The notes beneath the pieces are model-generated. The model worked only from the letters and a program-made list of their open reading frames with translations, was not told the DNA's origin and did not search any database. Below, piece by piece: positions 16,336 to 26,325 of a DNA stretch of 64,000 bases; position 1 is the stretch's first letter, and each line of letters begins with the position of its first letter. The DNA is taken from assembly GCF_000379025.1 (NCBI RefSeq), contig NZ_KB900620.1, positions 302,802 through 366,801 on the forward strand, read 5' to 3'. A program made the translations under genes and the position numbers. Origin of the DNA: Orenia marismortui DSM 5156. GTDB lineage: Bacteria; Bacillota; Halanaerobiia; Halobacteroidales; Halobacteroidaceae.

Positions 16336-17589
16336 TTAACAAGCATCATTTAATAAATCAACAATAGTTAATTCTTCTAACTCTTCTCTTAAGCCTTCTA
16401 TTAAAGAATCATATACACTACATATCTCTTGATCTGCAAAAATCTTATTAATTCCTATTTTTTGTTTGAAAATTAATAGTTTACATATCTCCCATAAAGA
16501 AATCTGCTCTAAAGTGGTAACTGGAATATATCTATTATCTTTCGTAATAGCTATTAAATTTTCCTTTATTAAGCCACCTAGATTATCTTCTATTATCTCT
16601 ACTGGAATATTAATTCTGTCGGTTAAACCTTCAAAGCTAATCCCTTTAGATTTACGGTTAACAAATTCTTTGCAGATAACAACTAAAATCGCAATAGGAA
16701 TTAAATTTTGTACTCCTACACTAATATCTTCCAATGTATTGAAATGATGCAAATTACTTCTGTTTTGATAAACATAAGAAATTACCGCTCCCCATAGAGC
16801 AATTAACCAAATTAAATAAATCCAAACTAAAAATAAAGGAATAACCGATAAGGAACCATAAATTTGACTATATCCAACAGCATATTTAGTATAAATTTTA
16901 TATCCAAATTTAGCCAGGTTAAAAAGAAAGCCACTTACAGTACCGCCAACAATAGCTGCTAAAGGCTCCACATCAGTATTAGGAATTAAATAATAACCTA
17001 CAATAAAAATCAGAAAATATGAAAGCATAGACAAGAAACGAAAAAAATAAGTTTTATCTGCTGAAATATTTACAAATCTAGGGCTTAGATAAGAACTAAT
17101 TACCGATATTGTCAAACTTAAAGAAATAGCAATTAAAAAAGTACCTAAAGTAATAAAAGTCCAAAAAGCAACAAACCTTTTGAAAATATCACGATGCTCC
17201 TCAACACCCCAGATTTTATTGAAAGTTATCTCAATTCTTGCTAACATAAATACAATAACCACAACTAATGATAAAAAACTTATTACACCTAACTGTGTAA
17301 CATCAACATTATTAACATATTGTTCTAAATAATTAATTAAAGTTTCTCCAGTTCCAGTTGTTAAATTCTCTAGAATAAGTTCTTTTAGACCATTAATTAT
17401 ACTCTTCATGCCACCAAAAATATTAAATAAGGTCATAATGTAAAATGAGAAGATTAATAATGGAATAATTGACAATAAAGTGGTATAAACCAAACTCATA
17501 GCATTGATAAAAATATCTATCTGTTTTGCTTTTTGATTAACTCTATTAATAAAAAGTTTCCAATTAACATCAAATAAGCTTTTTTCCAT
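16336..17589 (-). CDS. YihY/BrkB (Rbn-like) family membrane protein
   Basis: A 417-residue integral membrane protein with about six membrane segments over residues ~25-270. The family pattern is present (AMSLVYTTLLSIIPLL, FNKIWGV, AIVGGTVSGFLFNLAKFGY, YGSLSVIPLFLVWIYLIW). A ~130-residue cytosolic tail follows with winged-helix-like character (GISFEGLTDRINIPVEIIEDNL). The old name Rbn (RNase BN) for this family is a misassignment; the function is unknown. The GGGGAGG ribosome site fits the ATG. The AT-rich 400 bases upstream probably hold its promoter. Confidence 0.9.
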   Translation of the reverse strand: MEKSLFDVNWKLFINRVNQKAKQIDIFINAMSLVYTTLLSIIPLLIFSFYIMTLFNIFGGMKSIINGLKELILENLTTGTGETLINYLEQYVNNVDVTQLGVISFLSLVVVIVFMLARIEITFNKIWGVEEHRDIFKRFVAFWTFITLGTFLIAISLSLTISVISSYLSPRFVNISADKTYFFRFLSMLSYFLIFIVGYYLIPNTDVEPLAAIVGGTVSGFLFNLAKFGYKIYTKYAVGYSQIYGSLSVIPLFLVWIYLIWLIALWGAVISYVYQNRSNLHHFNTLEDISVGVQNLIPIAILVVICKEFVNRKSKGISFEGLTDRINIPVEIIEDNLGGLIKENLIAITKDNRYIPVTTLEQISLWEICKLLIFKQKIGINKIFADQEICSVYDSLIEGLREELEELTIVDLLNDAC

Positions 17590-17983
17590 AATAGCCTCCC
17601 CAAATTCTTACTACTAACCTTTTCTTTATGATCATCTTTTTTCAAATACTTTTTATTATTTTAACGCATTGATCAATTCAGTATTTACCTAAATTAAATA
17701 TATAATATTCTTATTATAAATTCTTGCTCTCATATAGAAAATAAATTTATCCTTATAATATTTATAAATTATTAAATTCATCCCCAATAATAAACAGATC
17801 ATTTCTTAATTTCTAAAACTTAACAAATTATATGTTTAATTTGAAATCATATCTATCTCTATATTATATGTAGCCAGATTTTCTATATTATATAATTGTA
17901 TTCTATTATCAAAAAACCTTTTTATTTATGCAAATATTTCTAAATATAATATTCTTTTAATTCGACCTAAAGATCAAATAGCT
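17590..17983. other. AT-rich non-coding gap
   Basis: No open frame or RNA gene that I recognise. It should contain the promoter of the YihY-like gene on the minus strand, but AT-richness makes any -10/-35 choice unreliable. Confidence 0.5.
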
Positions 17984-18012
17984 AAAAACCAAGTACTAAT
18001 TTAGCACTTGGT
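17984..18012 (-). terminator. Rho-independent terminator of the ilv-leu-cimA operon
   Basis: On the minus strand ACCAAGTGCT pairs with AGTACTTGGT (one G-U pair, five-base loop) and is followed by TTTTAGC. It ends the long operon about 350 bases past the cimA stop, after the three hairpin repeats. Confidence 0.9.
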
Positions 18013-18052
18013 TTAAACTTTAATATATATAATTATTACCCAGTATATACTT

Positions 18053-18330
18053 AATTCCATACTCTATGCTATCCCTTCGAGTTTTACAGAACAAAAACTC
18101 TTCGTATATGTTACATCGAGACTAAATATCAATATTGAGCTCTATTTGTCCTTCTTGAGTTTAATCCCATATTCTATACTGTCCCTACAGGTTTATAAAA
18201 ACAATAAACCTTCCGTGAGGTGCTCATATTTACTTTTCTATAGATATTTACTTACTACCTTGTTTCAACTTTATCCCATACTCTATACTGTCCCTACGAG
18301 CTTTAAAAAACAAAGCTCTCCGTGAATGAT
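18053..18330 (-). repeat. Three tandem ~109-bp repeats: hairpin element plus copy of the cimA 3' end
   Basis: Blocks with CCATA.TCTAT.CT.TCCCT begin at 18057, 18167 and 18276 (plus-strand view), spaced 110 and 109 bp. The matching stretch inside cimA itself begins at 18385, again 109 bp on. Each block is followed by a hairpin with a different stem: GAGTTTT/AAAACTC, AGGTTTAT/ATAAACCT and GAGCTTT/AAAGCTC, then a TTCGT or TCCGTG motif. The right-hand part (GGGACAGTATAGA.TATGGGAT.AA) copies about 35 bp of the cimA terminal codons. Stem sequences differ but pairing is kept. Confidence 0.9.
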
Positions 18331-18359
18331 ATTTTTATGCTAAATCAAATTTTTGAACT

Positions 18360-19922
18360 TTAATCATTCTTTTTAAGTTTAATCCCATATTCGATACTGT
18401 CCACTAAAGCCTGCCAACTTGCTTCAATTATATTAGTCGAAGCTCCAACTGTACCCCAAGTATGATGTCCATCAGTAGATTCAATTAAAACTCTAACCTT
18501 AGCTGAAGTTCCTTGATTACCTTCTAAAACTCTAACTTTGTAGTCTATCAAATGAATATTCTTTAGCTCAGGATAAAAGCTAATAAGAGCCTTTCGTAAA
18601 GCACCATCAAGAGCATTAACTGGTCCATCACCCTCTGCTGCTGTATGAACCCTTTCCCCGTTAACTTTCACCTTAATAGTAGCCTCTGATAAAGGATTGT
18701 AATCCTCAGATTTTTCGGTAATGATTCTAACTCCCTCTAATTCAAAGAGTTTCTCATACCTACCGGTTGCCTTCTCTACTAATAATTCAAAAGAAGCTTC
18801 AGCTCCTTCAAAGTGATAGCCTTGATGTTCTAAATCTTTAATTTCATCTAAAACAGCTCTTAAATCTGTACTTTCTTCTTCAATATTAATACCAAGTTCT
18901 TGAGCTTTATAAACTAAATTACTCTTACCAGATAGTTCAGAAACTAAAACTCGTTGCTTATTCCCAACTAACTCTGGTTTAATATGTTCATAAGTTTTAG
19001 AATCTCTCAAAATAGCACTAACATGAATTCCACCTTTATGAGCAAAAGCACTATCTCCAACATAAGGCTTATGACTAGGAGGATTTAAATTAGCAACTTC
19101 ACTAACATAACGAGAGACTTCTGTAATCTTAACTAATTGTTCATCAGTTATAAGTTCTTCATTGTACTTTAATTTAAGATTAGGAATAATAGAAGAAAGA
19201 TTGGCATTGCCGCATCTCTCCCCATAACCATTAATAGTTCCTTGAATCTGTATCGCTCCAGCCTCATAAGCTGCTAATGAATTAGCTACTGCCAATTCTG
19301 CATCATTATGAGCATGAATTCCTAAAGGTATGTTGATCTCTTCTTTAATACTTGCAATAATCTCTTTAACTCTAAAAGGCATTGTTCCACCGTTAGTATC
19401 ACATAAAACTAATGTATCTGCTCCCCCTCGTTGAGCAGCCTGTAATACCTTAATTGCATATTCAGAGTTAGCTTCATAACCATCAAAGAAGTGTTCAGCA
19501 TCAAAATTAACCTCTAAACCTTTATTCTGCAAATAATCTATAGAACTTTCAATCATCTTTAAATTCTCTTCTAAAGTAGTCTTTAATGCTTGAGTAACAT
19601 GCAAATCCCAAGCCTTACCAAATATTGTAGCCACCTTAACGCCAGAATCTAATATAGCATTTAGATTCTTATCATCTTCTGCTTTAATATTGGCCCTACG
19701 AGTGCTACCAAAAGCAGCTATCTTGGAATTACTAAGATCTAAGTTTTGTACTTTATTAAAATACTCTATATCTTTAGGATTTGAACCAGGCCAGCCACCT
19801 TCAATATAACTAATGCCTAGCTCATCTAACCTTTTAGTAATATTCAATTTATCCTCTGTAGAATAGGAGATACCCTCTCTTTGACTTCCGTCACGTAAAG
19901 TAGTATCATAAATTTTTAGCAC
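18360..19922 (-). CDS. cimA: (R)-citramalate synthase
   Basis: A 520-residue enzyme condensing pyruvate and acetyl-CoA to citramalate, the first step of threonine-independent isoleucine synthesis. HMGL-like TIM barrel: IYDTTLRDGSQREGISYS at the N-terminus (catalytic Arg and metal Asp), [18 protein letters not shown] and QIQGTINGYGERCGNANL. The C-terminal LeuA regulatory dimerisation domain (VHTAAEGDGPVNALDGALR) suggests feedback control. These are CimA rather than LeuA features. The GTG start has a GGAGGGG ribosome site. It is the last gene of the ilv-leu operon, so LeuC, LeuD and LeuB downstream in the pathway are coexpressed. Its 3' end is duplicated downstream. Confidence 0.95.
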   Translation of the reverse strand: MLKIYDTTLRDGSQREGISYSTEDKLNITKRLDELGISYIEGGWPGSNPKDIEYFNKVQNLDLSNSKIAAFGSTRRANIKAEDDKNLNAILDSGVKVATIFGKAWDLHVTQALKTTLEENLKMIESSIDYLQNKGLEVNFDAEHFFDGYEANSEYAIKVLQAAQRGGADTLVLCDTNGGTMPFRVKEIIASIKEEINIPLGIHAHNDAELAVANSLAAYEAGAIQIQGTINGYGERCGNANLSSIIPNLKLKYNEELITDEQLVKITEVSRYVSEVANLNPPSHKPYVGDSAFAHKGGIHVSAILRDSKTYEHIKPELVGNKQRVLVSELSGKSNLVYKAQELGINIEEESTDLRAVLDEIKDLEHQGYHFEGAEASFELLVEKATGRYEKLFELEGVRIITEKSEDYNPLSEATIKVKVNGERVHTAAEGDGPVNALDGALRKALISFYPELKNIHLIDYKVRVLEGNQGTSAKVRVLIESTDGHHTWGTVGASTNIIEASWQALVDSIEYGIKLKKND

Positions 19923-19934
19923 TACAATCCCCTC

Positions 19935-20990
19935 CTAGCCTAAGACACTACAGATATAATCTCCTACTCCATCAGTAGTTAATTTTCCACCCATATCAAC
20001 AGTAGTTTGATTCTCTGCTAATGATAAATTGATTGCTTTTTGAATCATTTGAGCTTCCTCCGGATTACCTAAAATCTCAACCATCATTGCTGCTGCTAAT
20101 AATGCTGCTAATGGATTAGCTTTATTTTGACCTGCAATATCTGGAGCAGAACCATGTACTGGTTCAAACATAGATACACCTTCTGGATTAATATTTCCTG
20201 ATACAGCCATACCCATTCCACCTTGAATTTCTGCACCTAAATCTGTAATGATATCACCGAACATATTACAAGTTACTACTACATCAAAGACCTCTGGGTT
20301 TCTAACCATCTTCATAGTCATAGCATCAACTAACATATGATGTTTTTCTACATCTGAATAATTGTTTCCAACCTCTTCAAATACTCTCTGCCATAAATCA
20401 TGAGAATAAGTTAATACGTTACTCTTATCACATAAAGTTAACTTGTTCTCTTTATTACGCTTTTGAGCATACTCATAAGCATAACGGATAACTCTTTCTA
20501 CACCTTTATAAGTATTAATCATCTCTTGAGTAGCTACCTCATCCTTAGTTCCTTTCTTGAAGAAGCCACCTACCCCAGCATAAAGACCTTCTGTATTTTC
20601 TCGAACAATCATCATATCGATATCTTTTGGCTCTTTATCTTTTAATGGAGTGAATTTAGAATCTAATAATTTAATTGGACGAAGATTAATATATTGGTCT
20701 AAAGAAAAACGTAAATCTAATAGAATTCCATGCTCTAAAACACCTGGTTTAACACGAGGATCTCCTACTGCTCCTAAATAAATAGCATCAAAATTTGTTA
20801 AATCAGCCTTAACCTCGTCAGTTACTAATTCACCAGTTTCTAAATAATGGTCAGCACCTATGTTGAAATTTTCAAATTCAAAATTTAAATCTGTAATCTG
20901 TCCTAACTTCTCTAATACTTTTACACCTTGTTTAGTTACCTCTGGACCGATTCCATCTCCACCGATTACTGCTATTCTCTTTTTACTCAT
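19935..20990 (-). CDS. leuB: 3-isopropylmalate dehydrogenase
   Basis: A 351-residue beta-decarboxylating dehydrogenase acting on 3-isopropylmalate (leucine) and probably on 3-methylmalate in the citramalate route. Signatures: GDGIGPEV, LLDLRFSLDQYINLRP, VRENTEGLYAGVGG, and the metal-binding NMFGDIITDLGAEIQGGMG followed by EPVHGSAPDIAGQNKANPLA. Full family length. It ends 12 bases before the cimA start and follows leuD. Confidence 0.96.
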   Translation of the reverse strand: MSKKRIAVIGGDGIGPEVTKQGVKVLEKLGQITDLNFEFENFNIGADHYLETGELVTDEVKADLTNFDAIYLGAVGDPRVKPGVLEHGILLDLRFSLDQYINLRPIKLLDSKFTPLKDKEPKDIDMMIVRENTEGLYAGVGGFFKKGTKDEVATQEMINTYKGVERVIRYAYEYAQKRNKENKLTLCDKSNVLTYSHDLWQRVFEEVGNNYSDVEKHHMLVDAMTMKMVRNPEVFDVVVTCNMFGDIITDLGAEIQGGMGMAVSGNINPEGVSMFEPVHGSAPDIAGQNKANPLAALLAAAMMVEILGNPEEAQMIQKAINLSLAENQTTVDMGGKLTTDGVGDYICSVLG

Positions 20991-21096
20991 TGTCTGCTCA
21001 CCTTCTCTATAATTATTATTTTTTAAAGTCTTTTATCTAAATGCAAATGTACAGGTTGGTCGTGACTAACCCCTGAAAATTGTTATTCAAAATTTA

Positions 21097-21588
21097 TTAA
21101 TTCGTTTTCTCTTTTACATAATTTACTAATCCGCCTGCATCAATAATTCTCTGCATAAATGCTGGGAATGGTTCTGCCTGGAACTCAGTATCTTTGCTTA
21201 AATTCTTGATTACTCCAGAATCTACATCTATCTCTACTTCATCTCCCTTTTCAATTCCAGCTACTGCTTCTGGACATTCTAAGATAGGAAGACCAATATT
21301 AATTGCATTTCTAAAGAAGATACGCGCAAAAGAATTAGCAATTACTGCTGATACTCCTGCTGCTTTAATAGCAATTGGAGCATGCTCACGAGAACTTCCA
21401 CAACCGAAATTATCCTCTGCTACAATAATATCACCTTGTTCTACATTGCCAGCAAAAGTTTCATCAATATCCTCCATACAATGTTCAGCCAATTTATCAG
21501 GATCTGATGTATTTAAATATCTAGCTGGAATAATTACATCTGTATCTACGTCATTACCATACTTCCATACTTTACCTTTGATCTCCAT
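21097..21588 (-). CDS. leuD: 3-isopropylmalate dehydratase small subunit
   Basis: A 163-residue swivel subunit of isopropylmalate isomerase, which pairs with LeuC. Motifs: [34 protein letters not shown] and [17 protein letters not shown]. The short form is typical of the LeuC/LeuD pair found in clostridia and archaea. It may also hydrate citraconate for the citramalate pathway. The 106-base gap to leuB contains a relatively GC-rich GGGGTTAGTCACGACCAACC stretch without obvious function. Confidence 0.96.
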   Translation of the reverse strand: MEIKGKVWKYGNDVDTDVIIPARYLNTSDPDKLAEHCMEDIDETFAGNVEQGDIIVAEDNFGCGSSREHAPIAIKAAGVSAVIANSFARIFFRNAINIGLPILECPEAVAGIEKGDEVEIDVDSGVIKNLSKDTEFQAEPFPAFMQRIIDAGGLVNYVKEKTN

Positions 21589-21693
21589 AATTCTCTTTCC
21601 TCCTCTAATACTTAACTAATTTTCACAGTTTATACCTGCATCTAATACTCTTTTAAATTTTTAACATTATTTTTACTTCTCACTGCTCACTAA

Positions 21694-22956
21694 TTACAGA
21701 ACTTCATCTGGACTAACAATCTTACCTGCAATTGCAGAAGCCGCTGCTACTGCTGGATTTGATAAATAAACTTCACTTTCTGGATGCCCCATACGCCCAA
21801 CAAAGTTACGGTTAGTTGTAGCAATAGATCTTTCACCTTTAGCTAAGATACCCATATGTCCACCTAAACAAGGTCCACAAGTTGGAGTACTTACTGCTGC
21901 TCCAGCATCAATAAAGATCTCAATTAATCCTTCCTTCATTGCTTGCTTATAAATCTCTTGAGTCCCTGGGAAGATAATTAATCTTACATGATCAGCCTTC
22001 TTCTTATCCTTTAAGATTTCAGCAGCAACTCTTAAATCTTCTATTCTACCATTAGTACAAGAACCAATTACAGATTGATCAATCTTAATATCTCCTACTT
22101 GACTAATTCCTTTTGTATTTTCAGGTAAATGAGGGAATGCTACTTGAGGTTCAATATTACTTACATCATACTCTATAACCTCTGCATACTCTGCATCTTC
22201 ATCACTCTTATATACTGTCCAATCACGTTGCGCTCTGTCTTTAACGTACTCTAAAGTAGTCTCATCTGCTTCGATCAATCCACACTTTCCACCAGCTTCA
22301 ATAGCCATATTAGACATAGTAAATCTACTATCCATAGATAAATTCTCAATTACTGGCCCTGTAAATTCCATAGCTTTATATAAAGCACCATCTACACCAA
22401 TATCACCGATCGTATATAAGATTAAGTCCTTACCACTAACCCACTTTTGTAGCTCACCTTTGTAAACAAATTTGATAGTTTCTGGAACCTTAAACCATGC
22501 TTCACCAGTTGCCATACCAGCTGCCATATCCGTACTTCCAATTCCAGTTGCTAAAGCACCTAAAGCACCATAGGTACATGTATGAGAATCTGCACCGATA
22601 ACAATATCTCCTGGACCAACTAAACCTTGCTCAGGTAATAAACAATGTTCAATACCCATTTCCCCTAATTCAAAAAAGTTTGTAATCTCTTTGTCATTAG
22701 CAAATTCTCTAATCATTTTCACCTGTTCGGCTGAATTAATATCCTTATTAGGTACAAAGTGATCTGGTACAATTGCTATTCTATCTTTATCAAAAACATT
22801 CTCTATACCAATCTTCTGAAACTCCTTTACTGCTACTGGAGTAGTTACATCATTTCCTAAAACTAAATCTAACTTAGCATTAACCAATTCTCCTGCTTTT
22901 ACTTTATCCTTGCCAGCATGAGCTGCTAATATCTTCTCTACCATTGTCATTCCCAT
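21694..22956 (-). CDS. leuC: 3-isopropylmalate dehydratase large subunit
   Basis: A 420-residue aconitase-family subunit carrying the [4Fe-4S] cluster. The cluster cysteines are in VIGSCTNGR and [35 protein letters not shown] is also present. The length and sequence belong to the HacA-like short LeuC class. The ATG follows GGAGG by nine bases. Just after the stop comes an AGTGAGCAGTGAGAAGT phrase. It is cotranscribed between leuA and leuD. Confidence 0.97.
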   Translation of the reverse strand: MGMTMVEKILAAHAGKDKVKAGELVNAKLDLVLGNDVTTPVAVKEFQKIGIENVFDKDRIAIVPDHFVPNKDINSAEQVKMIREFANDKEITNFFELGEMGIEHCLLPEQGLVGPGDIVIGADSHTCTYGALGALATGIGSTDMAAGMATGEAWFKVPETIKFVYKGELQKWVSGKDLILYTIGDIGVDGALYKAMEFTGPVIENLSMDSRFTMSNMAIEAGGKCGLIEADETTLEYVKDRAQRDWTVYKSDEDAEYAEVIEYDVSNIEPQVAFPHLPENTKGISQVGDIKIDQSVIGSCTNGRIEDLRVAAEILKDKKKADHVRLIIFPGTQEIYKQAMKEGLIEIFIDAGAAVSTPTCGPCLGGHMGILAKGERSIATTNRNFVGRMGHPESEVYLSNPAVAAASAIAGKIVSPDEVL

Positions 22957-23113
22957 AATTACTCGCCTCCTCGATTTCTTTAATTAATAATGTACAATGT
23001 ATAATTATAATCTAAATAATATTGCTTTAAATTAATACTATTAATCACAAAAATAATTATCAATTCAAATTATTGATTCTTTAATTTATAATTGTAAATT
23101 ATCAACTTTAAAT

Positions 23114-24619
23114 TTAATTAGTAGCTGTAAATATTCTATTGATTGCATTATTATAAGCTTTAGCACTAGCCTCAATAATATCTGTACTAATACCTCTACC
23201 AACATAAAGCTTGTTTTCATGCTCTAACTTAACTATTACCTCGCCTAAAGCATCTTTACCACTAGTTACTGAATCAATTTGATAATCATTTAACTTACAA
23301 TCTAAACCTGTTATCCGATTCATAGCCTCATAAATAGCATCAATCGGTCCACCTTCAGAACAAGCACTCTCATTAACCTTTTGACCATCCTTTTCTAATT
23401 GCACAGTCGCTGTTGCTAGACCTGGACTACTTGTTACTTGTAATAGATTTATCTGATAAATTTGCTCTACTTGACTAATTTCATCTTCCATAATAGCTTC
23501 TAAATCAAATCCAGTAATCTCTTTCTTCTTATCTGCTAAGTTTTTAAACCTTTTAAAAGCAGAATTCAATTCTTCTTGGCTTAATTCATAACCTAATTCC
23601 TCTAACTTCTGCCTAAAAGCATGTCGCCCTGAATGTTTTCCAAGAACAATTTTATTCTCTTCTAAACCAATAGTCGTAGCATCCATAATTTCATAGGTGG
23701 TTCTTTCTTTAATCACACCATCTTGGTGAATACCAGATTCATGAGCAAAAGCATTCTTTCCAACTATAGCTTTGTTAGGCTGAATCTCCATACCGGTTAA
23801 ATGGCTAACCAACCTACTGGTACGAGAAATCTCTTTTAGATTTAAATTTGTTTGATCATCAAAATAATCATAACGCGTATTCAATGATAAAGCAATCTCT
23901 TCTAATGCAGTATTACCCGCTCTTTCACCAATCCCATTAACAGCACATTCAATCTGTTCTGCTCCATTCTCAATTGCAGCCAAAGAATTTGCTACTGCCA
24001 AACCTAAGTCATTATGACAGTGTACACTAATTACCGCATTATCAATATTTGCTACATTATCTTTAATATATTTTATTAAGCCACCAAATTCTAATGGAGT
24101 AGCATAACCAACTGTATCAGGAATGTTAATTGTTGTTGCTCCAGCTGAAATTACTGCTTCAAAGACCTCACACAAGAAATCCTTATCACTTCTAAAAGCA
24201 TCCTCTGCTGAAAACTCTACATCATCAGTATATGTCTTGGCATACTTTACAGCTTTAACAGCACTCTCTAAAACTTCTTGGGGGGATTGTTTCAATTTAT
24301 ATTTCATATGAACTGGTGATGTAGCAATAAAAGTATGAATTCTTGGTCTTTGAGCATCTTTAATAGCTTCTCCAGCTCTATCAATATCCTGCTTTGTAGC
24401 TCTAGCTAAAGCTGCAATAACTGGTCCTTTAACTTCTTGAGCTATCTTCTGTACTGCTTTAAAATCACCATCCGAAGCAATAGGAAATCCTGCTTCAATT
24501 ACATCAACTTGCAACTTAGCCAACTGTTTAGCAATCTCAATTTTTTCTTTAGCACTTAAGCTTACTCCTGGTGATTGTTCACCATCACGCAAAGTAGTAT
24601 CAAAGATCTTAATAGCCAT
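23114..24619 (-). CDS. leuA: 2-isopropylmalate synthase
   Basis: A 501-residue enzyme condensing 2-ketoisovalerate with acetyl-CoA, the committed leucine step. The barrel motif is [37 protein letters not shown] and [18 protein letters not shown] supply the metal ligands. The C-terminal regulatory domain with [14 protein letters not shown] allows leucine feedback. I chose the ATG at 24619 (GAGGTGAG ribosome site); a GTG three codons earlier overlaps that site. It follows ilvC across an AGCTA-rich inverted repeat. Confidence 0.96.
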   Translation of the reverse strand: MAIKIFDTTLRDGEQSPGVSLSAKEKIEIAKQLAKLQVDVIEAGFPIASDGDFKAVQKIAQEVKGPVIAALARATKQDIDRAGEAIKDAQRPRIHTFIATSPVHMKYKLKQSPQEVLESAVKAVKYAKTYTDDVEFSAEDAFRSDKDFLCEVFEAVISAGATTINIPDTVGYATPLEFGGLIKYIKDNVANIDNAVISVHCHNDLGLAVANSLAAIENGAEQIECAVNGIGERAGNTALEEIALSLNTRYDYFDDQTNLNLKEISRTSRLVSHLTGMEIQPNKAIVGKNAFAHESGIHQDGVIKERTTYEIMDATTIGLEENKIVLGKHSGRHAFRQKLEELGYELSQEELNSAFKRFKNLADKKKEITGFDLEAIMEDEISQVEQIYQINLLQVTSSPGLATATVQLEKDGQKVNESACSEGGPIDAIYEAMNRITGLDCKLNDYQIDSVTSGKDALGEVIVKLEHENKLYVGRGISTDIIEASAKAYNNAINRIFTATN

Positions 24620-24638
24620 AAAACTCACCTCACTATTT

Positions 24639-24715
24639 TAGCTTATAGCTACTAGCTTCTGGCTGTTTAATTTCTAGCCAATAGCTAATAGCTAGCAGCT
24701 ATAAGCTATTATTTG
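24639..24715. repeat. AGCTA-rich imperfect inverted repeat between ilvC and leuA
   Basis: On the minus strand the left arm (AGCTTATAGCT..TAGCTATTAGC.. TTGGCT) and right arm (AGCCAGAAGCTAGTAGCTATAAGCT) can fold on each other around an AT-rich loop. The arms are built from repeats of AGCTA. A related phrase lies upstream of ilvD (32280-32315). No T-run is attached, so the operon probably reads through it. Confidence 0.8.
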
Positions 24716-24718
24716 CTC

Positions 24719-25708
24719 TTAGTCAAGATAATTCATTTTAGATCTTAACTCTGCTCCAACCTTCTCAATTAAATGATCCTCATCAATAGCTTTCTTTCTA
24801 TTATATCCTGGACGTCCAACTTGATTTTCAAGTAACCATTGCTTAGCAAATTCTCCTTCTTGAATATCAGTAAGTAATTTCTTCATAGCCTCACGAGATT
24901 TATCATTAATAACCTGCTTTCCAGCAATTAAGTCTCCATATTCAGCAGTATCGGAAATAGAATCTCTCATTGTAGCAATACCACCTTCATACATCAAATC
25001 AACAATTAGCTTAAGTTCATGTAAACATTCAAAATAAGCAATCTCTGGTTGATAACCAGCATCTACTAGAGTTTCAAAACCTGCTCTAACTAACTCAGTA
25101 GTTCCTCCACATAATACTGCTTGCTCACCAAATAAATCTGTTTCTGTCTCTTCTTCAAAAGTAGTTTCGATTACACCTGCTCTAGTACCACCTACACCTT
25201 TAGCATGAGCCAATGCGAAATCTTTAGCATTACCAGTAGCATCTTGATAGATAGCAATCAATGCTGGAACACCAAATCCTTCAGTGTAAACTCTTCTTAC
25301 CAAGTGTCCTGGTCCTTTAGGTGCTACCATATATACATCTACATCAGCAGGTGGAACTATTTGACCATAATGAATATTGAATCCATGAGAGAATACTAAA
25401 GCATTCCCAGCCTCTAAATTTGCTTCAACTTCACTATAATACACCTTCTTCTGTACTTCATCTGGAAGTAAGATTTGAATTACATCTGCTTCTTTAGCAG
25501 CTTCAGCAGCTGTCTTAGGTTCAAAACCATCTTTAACTGCTTGCTCATAGTTTGGAGTTCCTTCTAATTCAGATACAATAACATCTAATCCTGCATCTCT
25601 CATATTTTGAGCTTGTGCATGACCCTGACTACCATAACCAACAACTGCAATCTTCTTACCTTCTAAAACCTTTAAATTAGCATCTTCATTATAATACATT
25701 TTTACCAT
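24719..25708 (-). CDS. ilvC: Ketol-acid reductoisomerase
   Basis: A 329-residue class I enzyme that isomerises and reduces acetolactate or acetohydroxybutyrate with NAD(P)H. The Rossmann motif is [14 protein letters not shown]; the metal sites are [16 protein letters not shown] and [17 protein letters not shown]. The start is the ATG at 25708, nine bases after GGAG; an ATG directly against that site was rejected. It follows ilvN by about 140 bases and precedes leuA. Confidence 0.97.
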   Translation of the reverse strand: MVKMYYNEDANLKVLEGKKIAVVGYGSQGHAQAQNMRDAGLDVIVSELEGTPNYEQAVKDGFEPKTAAEAAKEADVIQILLPDEVQKKVYYSEVEANLEAGNALVFSHGFNIHYGQIVPPADVDVYMVAPKGPGHLVRRVYTEGFGVPALIAIYQDATGNAKDFALAHAKGVGGTRAGVIETTFEEETETDLFGEQAVLCGGTTELVRAGFETLVDAGYQPEIAYFECLHELKLIVDLMYEGGIATMRDSISDTAEYGDLIAGKQVINDKSREAMKKLLTDIQEGEFAKQWLLENQVGRPGYNRKKAIDEDHLIEKVGAELRSKMNYLD

Positions 25709-25845
25709 TCTTCTCATCTCCTCGACTTTTTTTAGTTTATAATTAACAATTTAAAACATATGGTTTAAGACCACTTGATTCTAATTGCTAAATTGTCAAT
25801 TATTTTTATTTTAATAATTATTAATTATTAATTCTACATTATCAA

Positions 25846-26325
25846 TTATTTCTTCCCTCTTGCCATTGCGATCTTACCAGTTCTAACTAGCTCTTTAATT
25901 CCAAAAGGCCTTAAAAGTTCTTCTATAGCATTAACCTTATCTTCATTGCCAGTTATTTCGACCATTATTGAACCTGAGGCTACATCTACAATTTTACCCC
26001 TAAATATATCAACTATCTGCATAATCTCAGACCGAGTAGTAGCAGTAGCTTTGACTTTGATTAAAGCTAATCCTCTACTTACAACAGATTCTTGGGTTAA
26101 GTCACTAATTTTATGAACAACAATTAATTTGTTTAATTGCTTAGTTAACTGCTCTAAAACCCTATCATCACCTTCAACAACTAAAGTAATCCTAGATATT
26201 TCTTCATTATCTGTCTTACCAACAGATAGACTCTCTATATTAAAGCCTCGCCTACTGAATAAGCTAGCTACTCTAGCTAAAACACCAGATTCATTAGCAA
26301 CTAATACTGAAACTGTATGCTTCAT
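25846..26325 (-). CDS. ilvN: Acetolactate synthase small (regulatory) subunit
   Basis: A 159-residue regulatory subunit that gives valine feedback to the catalytic subunit. The N-terminal ACT domain reads HTVSVLVANESGVLARVASLFSRRGFNIESLSVG, with the second ferredoxin-like half after ~80. Its ATG overlaps the ilvB stop by four bases (ATGA), so the two are translationally coupled. Confidence 0.96.
   Translation of the reverse strand: MKHTVSVLVANESGVLARVASLFSRRGFNIESLSVGKTDNEEISRITLVVEGDDRVLEQLTKQLNKLIVVHKISDLTQESVVSRGLALIKVKATATTRSEIMQIVDIFRGKIVDVASGSIMVEITGNEDKVNAIEELLRPFGIKELVRTGKIAMARGKK

Noticed and set aside
16466-16747. Plus-strand gene inside the YihY-like gene
   Set aside because: Low-complexity mirror of a real coding frame with clear domain content; no ribosome site or recognisable product.
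17590-17983. tRNA or small RNA gene
   Set aside because: No cloverleaf, CCA-proximal TTCRA box or stable stem found; AT-rich spacer only.
20991-21096. Terminator or riboswitch between leuD and leuB
   Set aside because: A relatively GC-rich segment exists (GGGGTTAGTCACGACCAACC) but its pairing is weak and no T-run or known aptamer motif is present.
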